DNA of 64,000 nt from assembly GCA_023053685.1 (NCBI GenBank), contig JALIGW010000001.1, positions 67,819,240-67,883,239 of the forward strand. Direction: 5' to 3'. The position numbers and the translations under genes were made by a program. This document shows positions 47,230 to 59,274 of this stretch, piece after piece. Every line of letters begins with the position of its first letter. The stretch's first letter is position 1. Below the pieces are notes generated by a model that was not told the DNA's origin, made no database searches, and was given only the letters and a program-made list of their open reading frames with translations. The DNA comes from Diadophis punctatus similis (lineage: Eukaryota > Chordata > Lepidosauria > Squamata > Dipsadidae).

Positions 47230-48395
47230 ATTAGCATGAATATGGATCCTATTAGCAGCACTATATATTCTTCCCAGTCACTGAAGTTTGATTTTTAGAT
47301 TGTGATATTGGTATTAATAAAAGCAGAAGAGCATATTAAGGTCTGGTATCATAAGGAGTATGTAGAAAGGGACTTTTTGTAGGAAGATTTATTCTCATCA
47401 CCACACAACGAAGTTTACTCCCCTACATCTTTAGGAGGAGGATTCTATGTAAATATTCATTACTTGACAACTGGAGCATCCAGTGTCTCATTGTATCACC
47501 TTGAGTGTAAGGATTTCAAGTGAAGAATTTCACACACCCCTGTGCCAGTGATTAGAGACAGAGAAATAATAACAACAGCTCTTTGCCTCATCTAAATAAT
47601 GTCACATTATTTTTTCAATATGAACTTAGATTGCATTAAATTTTTATACTGTAAGAATCTATCCTAATCTAGCTACAGTTTATATTTTTGGAATATTTTT
47701 AGAAGAATCCATATGATTCTTTAATCACATGACTAAATGATTTAATGCCTTTAATATGATTGTCATAAAAATAACTTTTGATACACTGGAAATTAGGCTG
47801 GCAAACATTCCATTTTTGTGCAATGCTCTGTCTGTGCAAACTAGCTAAGAACTATTTCATGACTTGTTATACCTCTATATAAGCGTGATCTGGTAAATGT
47901 CAGGAAAAATACAAATGTTGATGATTACCAGTAATTAAGACCATTAAGAAATGTCAGGAACTGTATTTATTTATGCATTTGTTGCTTTTTGAGGTTTGCT
48001 TGTCTGTTCCATCCATTGCCTTAATTCTTTTTCCATTACCAAAAGAGGAAAGAACTTACCAAAAAATGCAAATAGGCTTGTAGCCAAAATAGATTGTGAG
48101 AAGCTGTATACACAACTTCCCTCTGGATGCAATCTCACATACCTCCTGTCCTGACAAGATGCTTCCAATTGACAATCTTGGAAAAGAGGCTGTGGTGGAA
48201 TTTAAGTATCTTGAATCTGAGAAAAGGGGAAGTCTCTAATTAAATCAAACTGGGTTCCGCTACTTCAGATCAACACTAAATGAGGAACATTGCAAGAAAC
48301 AACATCTAGATGAACATTATTTTGAACACAGTTTCTTACCATAGCCACTTGAGTCCACCAGGAGGACCTTTCAGTGGCCAAAGGATTGTATTTGA
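47230..48395. other. Gene-free unique DNA
   Basis: Nothing recognised; a 65-codon minus frame at 47971-48168 has no domain. Confidence 0.4.
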
Positions 48396-48409
48396 TCCTG
48401 GAACTAATT

Positions 48410-48880
48410 TAACCTGAATGAAGTGGATGAAAAAGATCTTAGAGGAATTATCCTTCCAGTCAGATTTCAGATCTGGGAATGGGTAGTGTGTCCATCTTTG
48501 TTCTTGACCTCTCAAAAGCTTTAAGTACCATCAACCATGGTATCTTTCTAGACTATCTAAGGGGGTTGGGGATGGGTTAGCATCGTATTGTGTTGATTTT
48601 CCTCCCTCCTGGGCAAGTTCCAGTCAACATTGATCAGGAATGAAATGTCCTGATCCCTGCTCCTCTTCTGCAAGTTCCTTCAGGGTTCAGTATTTTCTCC
48701 ACTCCTGTTTAACATCTGTATGAAGCCAGTGGGCAAGGTCATTTGTCACCATAGGTGAGATATCATCAATATGCTTATGATACCCAAGAGTACATCTTCA
48801 CCCCTGATGAATTAAATAATGCTATTGATGCTTTAGCTCAGACTGTGGATGGGGGAAAAAAGAATTCAGCTTGACAATAG
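48410..48880 (+). mobile_element. Old CR1 RT fragment
   Basis: The DNA parallels the RT of the 53.4-kb copy: CTTGACCTCTCAAAAGCTTT (L-D-L-S-x-A), CATCAACCATGGTATCTTTC (I-N-H-G-I-F), TTCCTTCAGGGTTCAGTATT (V-P-x-G-S-V), then an AYDTQEY-like ADD region. Many stops; much older than the others. Confidence 0.75.
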
Positions 48881-48884
48881 TAAG

Positions 48885-49260
48885 ACTAGAAGGAGTTTTG
48901 TAGCCTTCAGTTCCAGGAACTTAACATCCTTGGAGCTGGTGCACTTGGAGCGTTGATGATGTTCATGAATGAAGGTGAATATACACATCCCAGGATAATG
49001 TTGCAGGATCCAATCTGGATTGGTTACCAGAACTAGAGATTTTGTCTTCTGAATTTTTGAACTCGTGCTGGAGTCCATCTTCACAGAGAGGTCCCCTGAA
49101 GATGGGCTCCAGCATGAGTCTGAAAGCTTGGAAAACAAAACCTCTGGTCCCAGTGACTGACCCAGATTGGATCCTGCAACTGATGATGTTACTAATTTGG
49201 GCAATGAAATATCTGCAAGAAAATAACGGAGTTAAAAGAGCACCAAGGACATCTCATTTC
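48885..49260. repeat. Foldback with Penelope-like tail
   Basis: Arms at about 49002-49081 and 49098-49182 are diverged reverse complements (TGCAGGATCCAATCTGG and CCAGATTGGATCCTGCA). The right flank GATGATGTTACTAATTTGGG resembles the Penelope tail. It lies between the CR1 RT piece and the CR1-like tail at 49430. Confidence 0.6.
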
Positions 49261-49429
49261 AATCCTAAATTACAAATTCTCCTATCAATCCAGCTATTTT
49301 TGGAGCCTGCTCAATGGCTGTATTGATTGACACATAAGTTGAACTTGTCTGCCTATTATGTTTCCTGGTTTCAGATTTTGATTTTAAATTCTGGTTTTAA
49401 CTGAGTTTTTGTCCTTTATATTTTCTTTA

Positions 49430-49498
49430 TTGGTTGTGTTGATTGTTTAATTATGTGAGCTGCCCAGAGTTACAAATATGTGATGGGGAACTATTCAG
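49430..49498 (+). mobile_element. CR1 3' tail
   Basis: TGTGAGCTGCCCAGAGTTAC resembles the conserved CR1 3' end; likely the tail of the copy beginning at 48410. Confidence 0.5.
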
Positions 49499-49564
49499 AA
49501 TGAATGAATGAATGAATGAATGAATGAATGAATGAATGAATGAATGAATGAATGAATGAATGAG
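49499..49564. repeat. (AATG)n microsatellite, CR1 tail
   Basis: About 16 AATG units adjoining the CR1 tail. Confidence 0.95.
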
Positions 49565-50470
49565 GTAAAGGCCTCATTTTCTTCTTTACATCTCTAGTTA
49601 AAGGAATGTTCAGGTAGTAGCTTATTTGAAGGTTCCAATAATGGAGTGCAACTATCTTATTTTCTTGAGCAAAGAATGTTATATTCTTATCTGCGACCAT
49701 CCTATGCAACTTTGGGAAGGACGCAAAAGATCAAGGAATAAAGAAAACGGCTTAGTTAGCTTAGTCAGAAAACTTAATCATAGAAATCTATGAAATAACA
49801 GATGTTGCGGACAGATTCATGTTGGGGGGGGGAAGAGAAAGCTTAAAGTTATTGGAAAAGCTACTGGTCAGTGTGAATATGACTTGGCTAGAATGTTATT
49901 AGTCTGATTCCCTATGAAGCAAATCACTATCACAGCTCTTAATTTGTTGTTTTTGGGAGGTTACAGATTATAAACATCATTAAAAAAACTGTAAATGACA
50001 CTTAATAATTCATACCAGCAAATAAAGTCAAGTTTCAACAGTAAATTAAAGTAATTATCTAAGCATTTAGTAATTAGCAGAGTGTGTTACTTTTTGGATA
50101 TTACTGATAGAATTCATGACTTACAATTGACTTAGAATTTGTACTTATTGTAACATATACATCATCATAGATTTTTCATACTACCACCTGTTTGCAGATT
50201 AATTTGTAACAGTCCAAAGGAAGATCGGAACCATCATCTGTTTTCTGTGTGAGCAAAAAGTTCCATTCCTAGCAATCCATCAGGATTCATTTTTTCCTAT
50301 TCTTCAGAATATTTCTTCTGAGAAAAGAGTGACAGATTCCCATGAGAGGTCATGAGGACACTTAATAACTTCCATCACAGAAATGGAGGGTTTTTTTTTC
50401 TGGAGCAACTTCAATTCCATCCTCAATCTGATTTAGCTCTTTGATTCTCCTCTCCACAACAAGATGATCT
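49565..50470. other. No recognisable feature
   Basis: Unassigned. Confidence 0.4.
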
Positions 50471-50473
50471 AAC

Positions 50474-50587
50474 TGCACTGCTATGGAAATTCTGAAATTC
50501 CCGTCTGTGTCACCAGCAACGTTCTCACTTTTTAGAACTTTACTGGTGACACAGATGGGAGTTTCAGAATTTCCATAGCAATGGAGC
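50474..50587. repeat. Foldback, arms about 45 bp
   Basis: Left arm CACTGCTATGGAAATTCTGA... and right arm ...TCAGAATTTCCATAGCAATG are reverse complements with few mismatches, separated by about 22 bp. It underlies a minus frame that I reject as coding. Confidence 0.8.
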
Positions 50588-50968
50588 AATATAATTCCAA
50601 TCCATGTAATTCCAATCCAAAGCATACATATGTGTACACACGTATTGAAAATAATGGGCTCAGTTATAGTTACAAAGGATTTCAGTTTATAGAACTGGGA
50701 AAGATCTCTGCCTGAAACCTTTGAAAGCTATGACCAGCTTTAATCAACAGTTCTAGACTAGATGGGCCAAACACCTACCTTAAGTTCAAGCAAATTCATA
50801 TGTTTAACTACCATTATGCTAAAAAGTACTGAAATCACTGAAAGGTGCAGCAAATATTTCTTTCAGCTCTAGCGCTATAGTCTATTATTAGACTATAGTA
50901 TTATTAGTTTCTGGAATGTTAGAAACTGTTAGCATTTGTCTTTAATATTGCAGCATTATCATACTTCC

Positions 50969-51558
50969 TGTGATGGAATGTGCCGGAGAAGGAGTGGGGT
51001 GAATCCCAGCAGGCTCATCAAAGAGTAGACAGAGTAGCTCGAATTAAGACATTGCAAAGTCCTGAACTGGGTGGGAGAGGGAGGAAGAGGTTCAGAATAG
51101 AAACACCCCAGAATCTCTCAGGTTATACCTATTAGGCAGTGGTGGGTTCCTACCGGTGCGGTGCGGAGCGCAGCTCCGGTAGGAGCCCGGCAATGACATC
51201 AATTTTTGATGCTTCTCCGCGTCCTGAGCTGTCGGGAAAAAGCCCTCCCACCCACCCTTGTGTGAATACTGACCTTTATTCTTCCTCCGAAGCACAGCTG
51301 AGAAGCTCCTCAGCTGTGTTTCAGCTTGTAATGTCGTCCTAAGCATACACGGAAGGGAAATCGTACGGTGGGACGCAATTTCACTTCCACGCATGCTCGT
51401 GATACGCACCGGTAGCGAACGTAACCAGAACCCTCCCCTGATATTAGGGTAGATGGATATAGCTTTAGTTCATCAAGATTCTGTCTATTAGGTATAAGCA
51501 AATAAAGAATTGAACTTGATTATATTTCACTGTGTCAACTTTGGGCTTGGGCCTGACA
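50969..51558 (+). mobile_element. LTR-like element interrupted by a hAT MITE
   Basis: Begins TGTGATGGAATG and ends GGGCCTGACA, flanked by CTTCC and GTTCC (4 of 5). Near the 3' end it has AATAAAG (about 51500), a plausible polyadenylation signal, and TTTGGGCTTGGGCC. Without the MITE it would be near 280 bp. No internal region; a solo LTR. Confidence 0.5.
51137..51440. mobile_element. hAT-type MITE inside LTR-like element
   Basis: Starts CAGTGGTGGGTTCCTACCGG, ends AACCCTCCCCTG; flanks CTATTAGG and ATATTAGG agree at 7 of 8. Confidence 0.85.
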
Positions 51559-51634
51559 GTTCCTGTCTTATTGGCTGGTTAATCAATCCAAGTAATCAGG
51601 TTCCTGATGATTAGCTACCTAATCTATGATTGTT

Positions 51635-51870
51635 CCCCCCCCCACATTGCCTTTGAGACAGTTTTGACTCCTGGCAACTACATTGATAAATTAATGCAAT
51701 TTTCTAGACAGTATTTTCAGAAGTGTTTTCCCACTGCATTCTTTCTCGGGGTGAAAGGGACTGACTACCCAATCATTACTTAGTTCGTTTTCATGCCTAA
51801 GGCAGGATTAAAACTCCAGCTTCCCTACTCCTCGTCCAGCACTTTAGCCACTAGACCAAACTGTCCTCAT
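51635..51870 (-). mobile_element. CORE/MIR-like SINE
   Basis: TGAGACAGTTTTGACTCCTG, CATGCCTAAGGCAGGATTA and TTTAGCCACTAGACCAAACT match the layout of 18985-19212. Confidence 0.5.
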
Positions 51871-51990
51871 TTCTTTCTTTACCTTTTAAAAAATAATTCC
51901 TAAATAGACATCCTGCAAATTAAATATCTAAGCTTCACCTGAATTAATTCCATGTTCAGGAATTATCTTCCTATCTAGAAGAAAATGTTA

Positions 51991-52225
51991 AGAGCCATGG
52001 TGGAACATGGTTAGAATGCAGTACTGCAGACTACTTCTGCTGATCACCAGTTGCCATCAATTTGGCAGTTCGGATCTCACCGACTCAAGGTTGACTCAGC
52101 CTTCCATCCTTCCGAGGTGGGTAAAATGAGGACCCAGATTGTTGGGGGCAATATGCTGACTCTGTAAAAACAGCTTAGAGAGGGCTGTAAAAGTATATAA
52201 GTCTAAGTACTATTGCTATTGCTAA
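51991..52225 (+). mobile_element. Sauria-type SINE with longer head
   Basis: Head AGAGCCATGGTGGAACATGG with a longer variable region (CTTCTGCTGATCACCAG) than the others, then the standard body with a deletion before the tail. This may represent an older subfamily. Confidence 0.85.
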
Positions 52226-52935
52226 AAATATACAATCACATTGAATAGGAAAGCCTAGGATAGGATTCTACCTATGCAGGCAGTAATAGATAGAATTGCT
52301 GTTTGATAGCAATTCTGGGAAGGCTGATTTTTTCCCCTTTTTGTTAGATTTCTCATTTTCATAGTCATGTGTTCTGGTTGGCTTCATTTCAAAACGGACT
52401 TGCATATTTGGCCAAAACAGTGTGCAGTAGTATTGTATATGTTTTCATGAATACTATAAATGGACATTTTGGAACTGTGCAATACTTTGGATTTGATTTA
52501 AAAATATTCGGTTCTTTTCAGATGTTTGTTTTAAGGAGTTCGAGGCAGAAATTTGTTTGTATCCTATGGAGTTGTTTCTGAATGCTATGCAGCATGACAT
52601 TATATATTATATCCAGAATTTACTAGCATTTTTAATAGAAGTTTTCCCTAAATATGTGGATCTCTTGTGTATAGTTTCTAAGCTGGGGTCAAAGCTTAGA
52701 CTCAGCAAAGCAGGGGTCAAAATTCTGAAAAATGCAGAATTTAAAAAAAAAACATGGCGTTCTCGGTTCTCTTTCATATTCGGGGTCAGAAGATTTGAAA
52801 CTTTGTTTAGTCCTCTAAAAGTCCTGATGGAGCTGTTTGAAGCATTATAACAAAGCTAGCCTTTTCTCTAGTGGTCGGAGATTCTTGTAAGTAGTAAAAT
52901 AAGCTAAATTTGAGGGTGAAGGTTCATTCTCCAAG
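52226..52935. other. No recognisable feature
   Basis: Unassigned; a 97-codon frame at 52557-52850 has no recognisable domain. Confidence 0.4.
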
Positions 52936-53225
52936 CATATGGGTTGGTTTCCAAATGTTTCATTACCAGGCTAGGTAACATCTTCAGTAGAGTTTAGGGG
53001 GTGTCAGTGTTCTTCTGTTTGTAAGGGCTTTGTGTGATCAGTAGGTCTTGTGATGAATCAGGTGTGGGTATGTCAAGTGAGGTCTTGTATAGGTCTTGTG
53101 ATGGGTCAGGTGTGAGTCTTCAGTGGAAGTTTTGTGATGGGTCTTGTGATGGGAAGGTTACATCAGGTGAGGGTCATTGGCAGATGAAATGCTGATTGGG
53201 GGAGCTTGCGTGAGTTGGTTGAGGG

Positions 53226-56113
53226 CAGGGGTAGGTTCTAACTTACCTCGCCGCCGGTTCACTTCCTTCCATGCCGCATGGCTGCACGTGCATTGTATGT
53301 CGCGTGGCTGTGCTGTGCGGGCGCGGGTGCGCTTCGCATGCGTGCGCATGAGCAGTGCCAAAAATTCACAATTTTTTTAACAAAAGCCAAAACAAGATGG
53401 ACCTGACCCAAGTAGTTCAGGGTCCGACTCATGAGGGGGGTCACACGCTTGACCTTGTGTTTCTCTCGGGGCAGTGGAGAGATGATCTGGGGCTAAGGGG
53501 TTTAGTCACAGTACCCTTGTCGTGGTCAGATCATTTCCTTCTGAGGTTGGATTTCATGGCACCACTCCTCCCCCGCAAGGAGGCGGGACCGACTAAGTGG
53601 TTCCGCCCCAGGTGCCTAATGGAACCCGATGGATTCCAGAGGGAACTTGGGGAGATACCTGAATCCCTGGTACACAGTTCGTCTGAATCCCTGGTTGCCG
53701 CCTGGAATCAGGCGGCGGCAGGGGCTCTGGATCGGATTGCGCCTTTGCGGCCTCTCCGTGGAAGTGGATCCAGGAGGGCTCCTTGGTTTACCGAGGAACT
53801 CCGGGAGATGAAGCGCCACAAGAGACGCCTAGAGCGACGATGGAGATCTAGTAAAGCTGAGTCTGACCGGACACTTTTAAGAACTTTCATTAAGTCTTAC
53901 TTAGTGGCGATAAGGGCGGCAAAATGTTCGCATTTTTCCGCTCTTATTGCGTCCGCTGACTCCCGCCCAGCCGCCCTGTTTAGGGTGACCCGCACCCTTC
54001 TGGCTAAGGAGGAAGGCGGACACCCCTTGCAGGGTAGAGCTGAGGAATTTTCTCGGTTTCTGGCGGATAAAGTCATTCAGATTCGGACAGACCTGGACTC
54101 CGATTGGGCAGTACAGGCCGAGATGACTGGGGCAGGTCTTAGTCCGGTTATATGGGATAGGTTTGAACCGGTGACTCCTGAGGATGTGGACAAGGCCATA
54201 GGAGCTATGAGCTCCGCCACTTGTTTATTGGACCCGTGTCCTTCCTGGTTGGTCTCGGCCACCAGGGAGGTTTCACGCGGCTGGCTCCAGGCGTTGGTCA
54301 ACGCTTCTTTGAGAGAGGGGTCCATCCCCCAGCCCTTAAAAGCTGCGGTGGTGAGACCCCTCCTCAAGAAGCCTTCCCTGGACCCGGCGGATTTAAAGAA
54401 CTTCCATCCAGTCTCCAACCTTCCCTTCGCGGGGAAGGTTGTTGAGAAAGTGGTGGCACTCCAGCTCCTACGACTGTTGGATGACACTGATTGTCTGGAT
54501 CCCTTTCAATCTGGTTTCAGGCGCGGTTACAGTACGGAAACGGCTTTGGTCACCCTGATGGATGATCTCTGGCGAGCCCGGGATAGGGGTCATTCCTCTA
54601 TCCTGGTGCTACTTGACCTCTCAGCGGCCTTCGATACCATTGACCATGGTATCCTTCTGCGTCGTCTCGGAGAGGTGGGGGTGGGCGGCACTGTTTTGCA
54701 GTGGTTCTCCTCCTTCCTCTCTGACAGGACACAGTCGGTGTTGACAGGGGGGCAGAGGTCGAGCCCCAGGCCCCTACTATGTGGGGTGCCGCAGGGCTCG
54801 GTCCTCTCACCCATCCTGTTTAATATCTACATGAAGCCGCTGGGTGAGATCATCTGACGACACGGGGTGAGGTATCAGCAATACACTGATGATACCCAGT
54901 TGTACATCTCCACCCTGTCTCAATTCGGGGAAGCCATAGACGTAATGGGCCGCTGCCTGGCCGATGTTAGGGTCTGGATGGGGAAGAACCGGCTAAAGCT
55001 TAACCCTGACAAGACTGAGTGGCTGTGGATACTGCCTCCTAAGGACTCGACCAATTGTCCCTCCTTGGTTCTTGGGGGGGGGAGAAATTAGCCCCCTCAG
55101 AACGGGTTCGCAATTTGGGTGTCCTCTTAGATCCAGAGCTAAAATTGGAACAACATCTTTCAGCTGTGGCTAGGGGGACCTTTGCACAAGTACGTCTTGT
55201 GCACCAATTGCGACCCTACTTGGAGAAGGAGGCACTTCTTAAGTCACTCATGCCCTTATCACCTCACGGCTGGATTACTGCAATGCGCTCTACATGGGGC
55301 TACCCTTGAAGAGTGTCCGGCGACTGCAATTGGTGCAAAATGCAGCTGCGCGAGCTGTGGTGGATGTACCTAGATGCACCCACGTAACACCTATTCTCCG
55401 CCAGCTGCACTGGTTGCCCATTAGTCTCCGGATCCAATTTAAGGTGTTGGTCGTTACCTTTAAAGCCCTACATGGCTCAGGGCCAGGTTATCTTCGGGAC
55501 CGCATCCTGCCGCATACCTCCCTATGACCGGTTAGAGCCCACAAACAATGTCGGCTGGTGGGACCAAGGGGGAGGGCCTTCTCTGTGGGAGCTCCCTCCC
55601 TGTGGAACCAACTCCCTCCAGAGATCAGGACCATCCCCACCCTACTGGCCTTCCGGAAAGCGATAAAACCTGGCTCTTCCAGCAGGCAGGGTGAATGAGA
55701 TACTCTTTTAACTTTTGTATTTTCTGTATTTTTAATCATTGCATTTGTATTGTTTTATATTTTAATGATAGCTTTTATTTTGTAATGGATCGAACATGTT
55801 GTGAGCCGCCCTGAGTCCCTAGGGATTGGGCGGCATAGAAATCCAGCAAAATAAATAAATAAAAATAAATAAATAAGATGGTGGCGCATGCACAGTGCCA
55901 GGAACTCAGCTTCTGTGCATGCACAGAAGAAAAAAAATCAGCAAACAATTCCCCCCTCAAAAAATCCCTCCCCAAATAAAAATTCCCAAAAAAAGATGGG
56001 GGCGTCCATGGACCGGCACTGACAGAACTGGTCCCATGATGTCACCGTGACATCATCAGCGGTTTTCTACCGGTTCTATAGAACTGGTGCAAACTGGGAG
56101 GAACCCACCACTG
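53226..56113. mobile_element. hAT-type MITE containing a CR1 insertion
   Basis: Starts CAGGGGTAGGTTCTAACTTA, ends GGAACCCACCACTG; GTTGAGGG at 53218-53225 and 56114-56121. Its own sequence is only 53226-53400 and 55882-56113; the rest is CR1. The uninterrupted relative is 18612-18955. Confidence 0.93.
53401..55874 (+). mobile_element. CR1 LINE, 5'-truncated, with long RT frame
   Basis: A 7-bp target duplication AAGATGG lies at 53394-53400 and 55875-55881. The frame 53355-54857 (500 codons, first codons from the MITE) encodes the end of the APE-type endonuclease (HTLDLVFLSGQWRDDLGL, SWSDHFLLRLDF) and the RT (LLKKPSLDPADLKNFHPVSN, DPFQSGFRRGYSTETALV, LLDLSAAFDTIDHGILL, CGVPQGSVLSPILFNIYMKP). 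It stops at a TGA (54856-54858) that looks like a decayed CGA. After it come YTDDTQLYIST (the catalytic motif, usually YADD or FADD, has threonine for alanine), a frameshift in a G-run near 55072-55081 and another near 55238. The ORF2 tail and 3' UTR follow (GTGAGCCGCCCTGAGTCC), with an AAAT tail. It cannot make full ORF2; ORF1 is absent. Confidence 0.96.
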
Positions 56114-56644
56114 GTTGAGGGTTGGTGTTGTCTCTGGTTAGCTGTGTGGTTGATTTAGATTCTGAGGGGTTCGTATGCTAGTTTAGTTCAATGTGTCTGT
56201 TGATGGAATTGCTTGTGGAGTGCTAGGCTTTGATGAACTCATAAGCATGGCAGGTGATAACATGGCCAATGCTTTTTGTGTTGGTCCAATTGAACTGGTG
56301 CTGTTTGGTGTCGATATGAGTAGAGATTAAGGATTTGGGATTGTGGCATTTGACTGCCTGCCGATGTTCGTGGATCCTGTTGTTTAATTGATGTGATGTT
56401 TGTCCCATGTAGAATTGGTTGTAATTGTTACAGTTGACCTTATAGATTACATTGTTTCTTTCAACCTTCTGTATATTGTCTTTGATTCTGGATAATTCCT
56501 GGTAGAGTGTGGCTATGGGTTTGTGGGCTACTCCTATTCCTAGAGGTTGGAGAATTCTGGCTGTCATTTCTGACACCCCTTTTGTGTATGGTAAGATTAG
56601 TTTTTGCATAGTGGTTGTCTTGTATTGTGGTTTGGGTGCTGTGT

Positions 56645-57213
56645 GTTAGATAACAAATATTTGGAGATAAACTCAATTTGTGAATTTAAGTCTACCACTA
56701 TAAATAAATTTAGATTAAGGCAAGGAAGGACACTGAAATGTCTTTCTGAACCTACAGAACTGTCCTGGCACTACTTAACAGCTGAATCATGGTCCTCTTG
56801 ATGATATTCATTTGTCATGTCAATGTGAGTCCAGTCTTGATTATTTATGTCTGTCTTGGGTCTCTCTTACAGTAATGAGGACAGCATTGGTGGCATTATT
56901 AAAAATAATGTGTACTCAAATGAGAACTTTCATGCTTTTGAAGGCACAGCTTTGAAATTAGAAGAGAACATATTCAGCAATTCCTCTGCTGTGGGAATGA
57001 CATTGAACTCACCGAACAGATAATGCAAATACATATAGCATTTGAAGTTACAAAGAAAACTGTAACTGTGTTAAAAGGCAGAAAAATCTGCAAGTAAACT
57101 ATTATAATATGATGTAAGGGAGGACAAATGATCCTTGATGGGCAAGACATGTGATCGAAGCCTGAAATTGCATACTGCTTCCCCTGAAGCACAGTCCACA
57201 CCACTATGATACA
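56645..57213. other. No recognisable feature
   Basis: Unassigned. Confidence 0.4.
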
Positions 57214-57221
57214 GTATATAC

Positions 57222-57656
57222 CAGTGATGGCGAACCTATGGCACGCGTGCCACAGGTGGCACATGGAGCCATATCTGCCGGCACGCGAGCGGTTGCCCTA
57301 CCTTAGTTCCAGCGCGCATGTGTGCACCGGCCAACTGATTTTTGGCTCACGGGGAGGCTCTGGGAGGGTGTTTTCGGCTTCTGGGGGGCCTCCAGGGAGG
57401 CGAGGGAGGGCATTTTCGCTCTCCCTAGGCTCTAGGGAAGCCTCTGGAGCCTGGGGAGAGCGAAAAATGGGCCTACTGGGACCACCGGAAGTCAGGAAAC
57501 GGGCCATTTCCGGCCTCCAGAGGGCCTCCGGGGGGGCGGGGAAGCCATTTTCGCCCTCCTCAGACATTGAATTATGGGTGTGGGCACTCACGCATGTGCG
57601 ATAGTGTGCGCGCACGCGCTTTCGGCACCTGAGGAAAAAAAGGTTCGCCATCACTG
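57222..57656. mobile_element. hAT MITE (TGATGGCGAACC ends), exact target duplication
   Basis: Starts CAGTGATGGCGAACCTATGG, ends AGGTTCGCCATCACTG; GTATATAC at 57214-57221 and 57657-57664. CpG- and G-rich interior with short inverted segments (GGCCTCCAG...CTGGAGGCC-like). Non-coding. Confidence 0.92.
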
Positions 57657-57924
57657 GTATATACCATAATTTACCTGGATTCTGTGGCATGTTTACTTAC
57701 ACATACTTACACAGTTTACTTATGCATTCTCTATATGATCACTCTATTCAGGATGACTCTAACTGATCAAGCAGAATAGGAACAATGATGCTGCGGAGAA
57801 AGGTTTGGGAGAGAAATTGGATTAGAAATCTTATTAATTAAGTTTGGTCTTTCCAACCACCCAGTTGCACATGATAGTAGTCAATGTACAGAGGGCTAAA
57901 AACAAATGGGTATGACAGAATATT

Positions 57925-58105
57925 TATTTATTTATTTATTTTGTGAGATTTATATATCGCCTCACAATGCAAGCACTCTCTAAGCGGTTTACACCAGTAA
58001 GCAATGTATATTTACATTGCTCCCAACAATCTGGGTCCTCATTTTACCTACCTCGGAAGGATGGAAGGCTGAGTCAACCTTGAGCCTGTGGGATTTGAAC
58101 AGCCG
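57925..58105 (-). mobile_element. Sauria-type SINE, minus, head missing
   Basis: A short TTTA run, then complement of the body (CTAAGCGGTTTACACCAG; AACAATCTGGGTCCTCATT) ending at GGGATTTGAACAGCC, the B box. It is cut off by the LINE tail that begins next. Confidence 0.85.
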
Positions 58106-58107
58106 GT

Positions 58108-58515
58108 GAAATTATCTGCTACAATGTCCTACCTGTCAATGACTACTTCAGCTTCAACCGCAACAATACACGAGCACAGAATAGATACAAACTTAAGGTA
58201 AACCACTCCAAACTTTGCAAAAAATACGACTTCAGCAACAGAGTGGTCAATGCCTGGAATAGTTTACCTGACTCTGTGGTTTCATCCCCCAACCCCCAAA
58301 ACTTTAACCTTAGACTGTCTACCGTTGACCTCACCCCATTCCTAAGAGATCTGTAAGGGGCGTGCATAAGCGCACAAGCGTGCCTACCGTCCCTGTCCTA
58401 ATGTCCCCATGTATTCATAACCATCTCATGTACTCATAACCATGTTTATACATCTTATGTATTCACAATCATGATTATACTTTGCGGTTGACAAAATAAA
58501 TAAATAAATAAATAA
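58108..58515 (+). mobile_element. Non-LTR retrotransposon 3' end
   Basis: A broken frame with NDYFSFNRNN, then RVVNAWNSLPDSVVSSPN and FLRDL before a stop. RVVNAWNSLP-like motifs mark the C-terminus of several LINE clades. The 3' UTR ends TTGACAAAATAAATAAATAA. This repeat is common in squamates from memory; clade not assigned. A minus-strand relative may be at 60737-60840. Confidence 0.65.
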
Positions 58516-59270
58516 AAAAGATTCTTCTTTTCCTAAATCTCAAAACATTCCTGGAATGGGTGCATTCTCTTCCTCAGAGAGCACATTGTTCTTTCTCCAG
58601 GAAGATTCCAAGATAAGTGCCTTTAGCATGCTCCTCTTTCTCAGCTAGTTAACTTCCAGGGAGGAGCAAAGTTGTGGTTTCAATGGAATTTAGTGAAATA
58701 TTTTTCTCTGGGTTTTCTTACCAAAGATAAATATAGCAGGCTACAGACAATCGTGTGTGCATTCTGATTGAATGAGGATTCTAAAAATGTCTATTATACC
58801 ATTGGGGAAAAACTCTCACTTTCCATTGTCATTCCATAGCATGGCAACCATGTCAGGTGCAGAAACCGGAAGATTTCTTTCCTATCTTTCTAATAACTAC
58901 TGGATTGGGTTGATACTGGGATCCTGTTACAGTAGTATATCAGGTCCCAGAAATCTTGGGAAAAACAATTCCCCCCCCCCCCAATTCCCAAAACACCTGT
59001 AAGTTTATGTTGCTAAGGTTTCTAGGATGTATAGTATTCCTCAAGTCTCTCATCTATGTCGAAGTTGTTGGCATCTTGGATTTTTCTCTCCCCACAAGAT
59101 TGCTGATATTACCACTTCAAAACTTTGTGGTAGACATGAGGGGGAAAAAAAGACAGATATGCAAGATTGTTTCCAATATCATTTCCATTATCAGAGCAAT
59201 GGGAATGAGCTGGTAGACCAGATTACTCAGAGTTGTAGACTGTACCTGAGGAGCTAATAGAAGGATATGT
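58516..59270. other. No recognisable feature
   Basis: Unassigned; a C-run lies at 58971-58981. Confidence 0.4.
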
Positions 59271-59274
59271 TGAG

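Larger units (their letters stand above)
52940..56640 (-). mobile_element. Penelope-like element, split by a MITE that holds a CR1
   Basis: Coding end on the minus strand, 56609-56223: VIYKVNC, then QFYMGQTSHQLNNRIHEH, the GIY-YIG-type endonuclease pattern of Penelope-like elements, ending EFIKA and a stop. The 3' region continues at 56222-56114 and, across the insertion, 53225-52940. The reverse transcriptase is missing, so the copy is 5' truncated near 56640. Confidence 0.85.
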
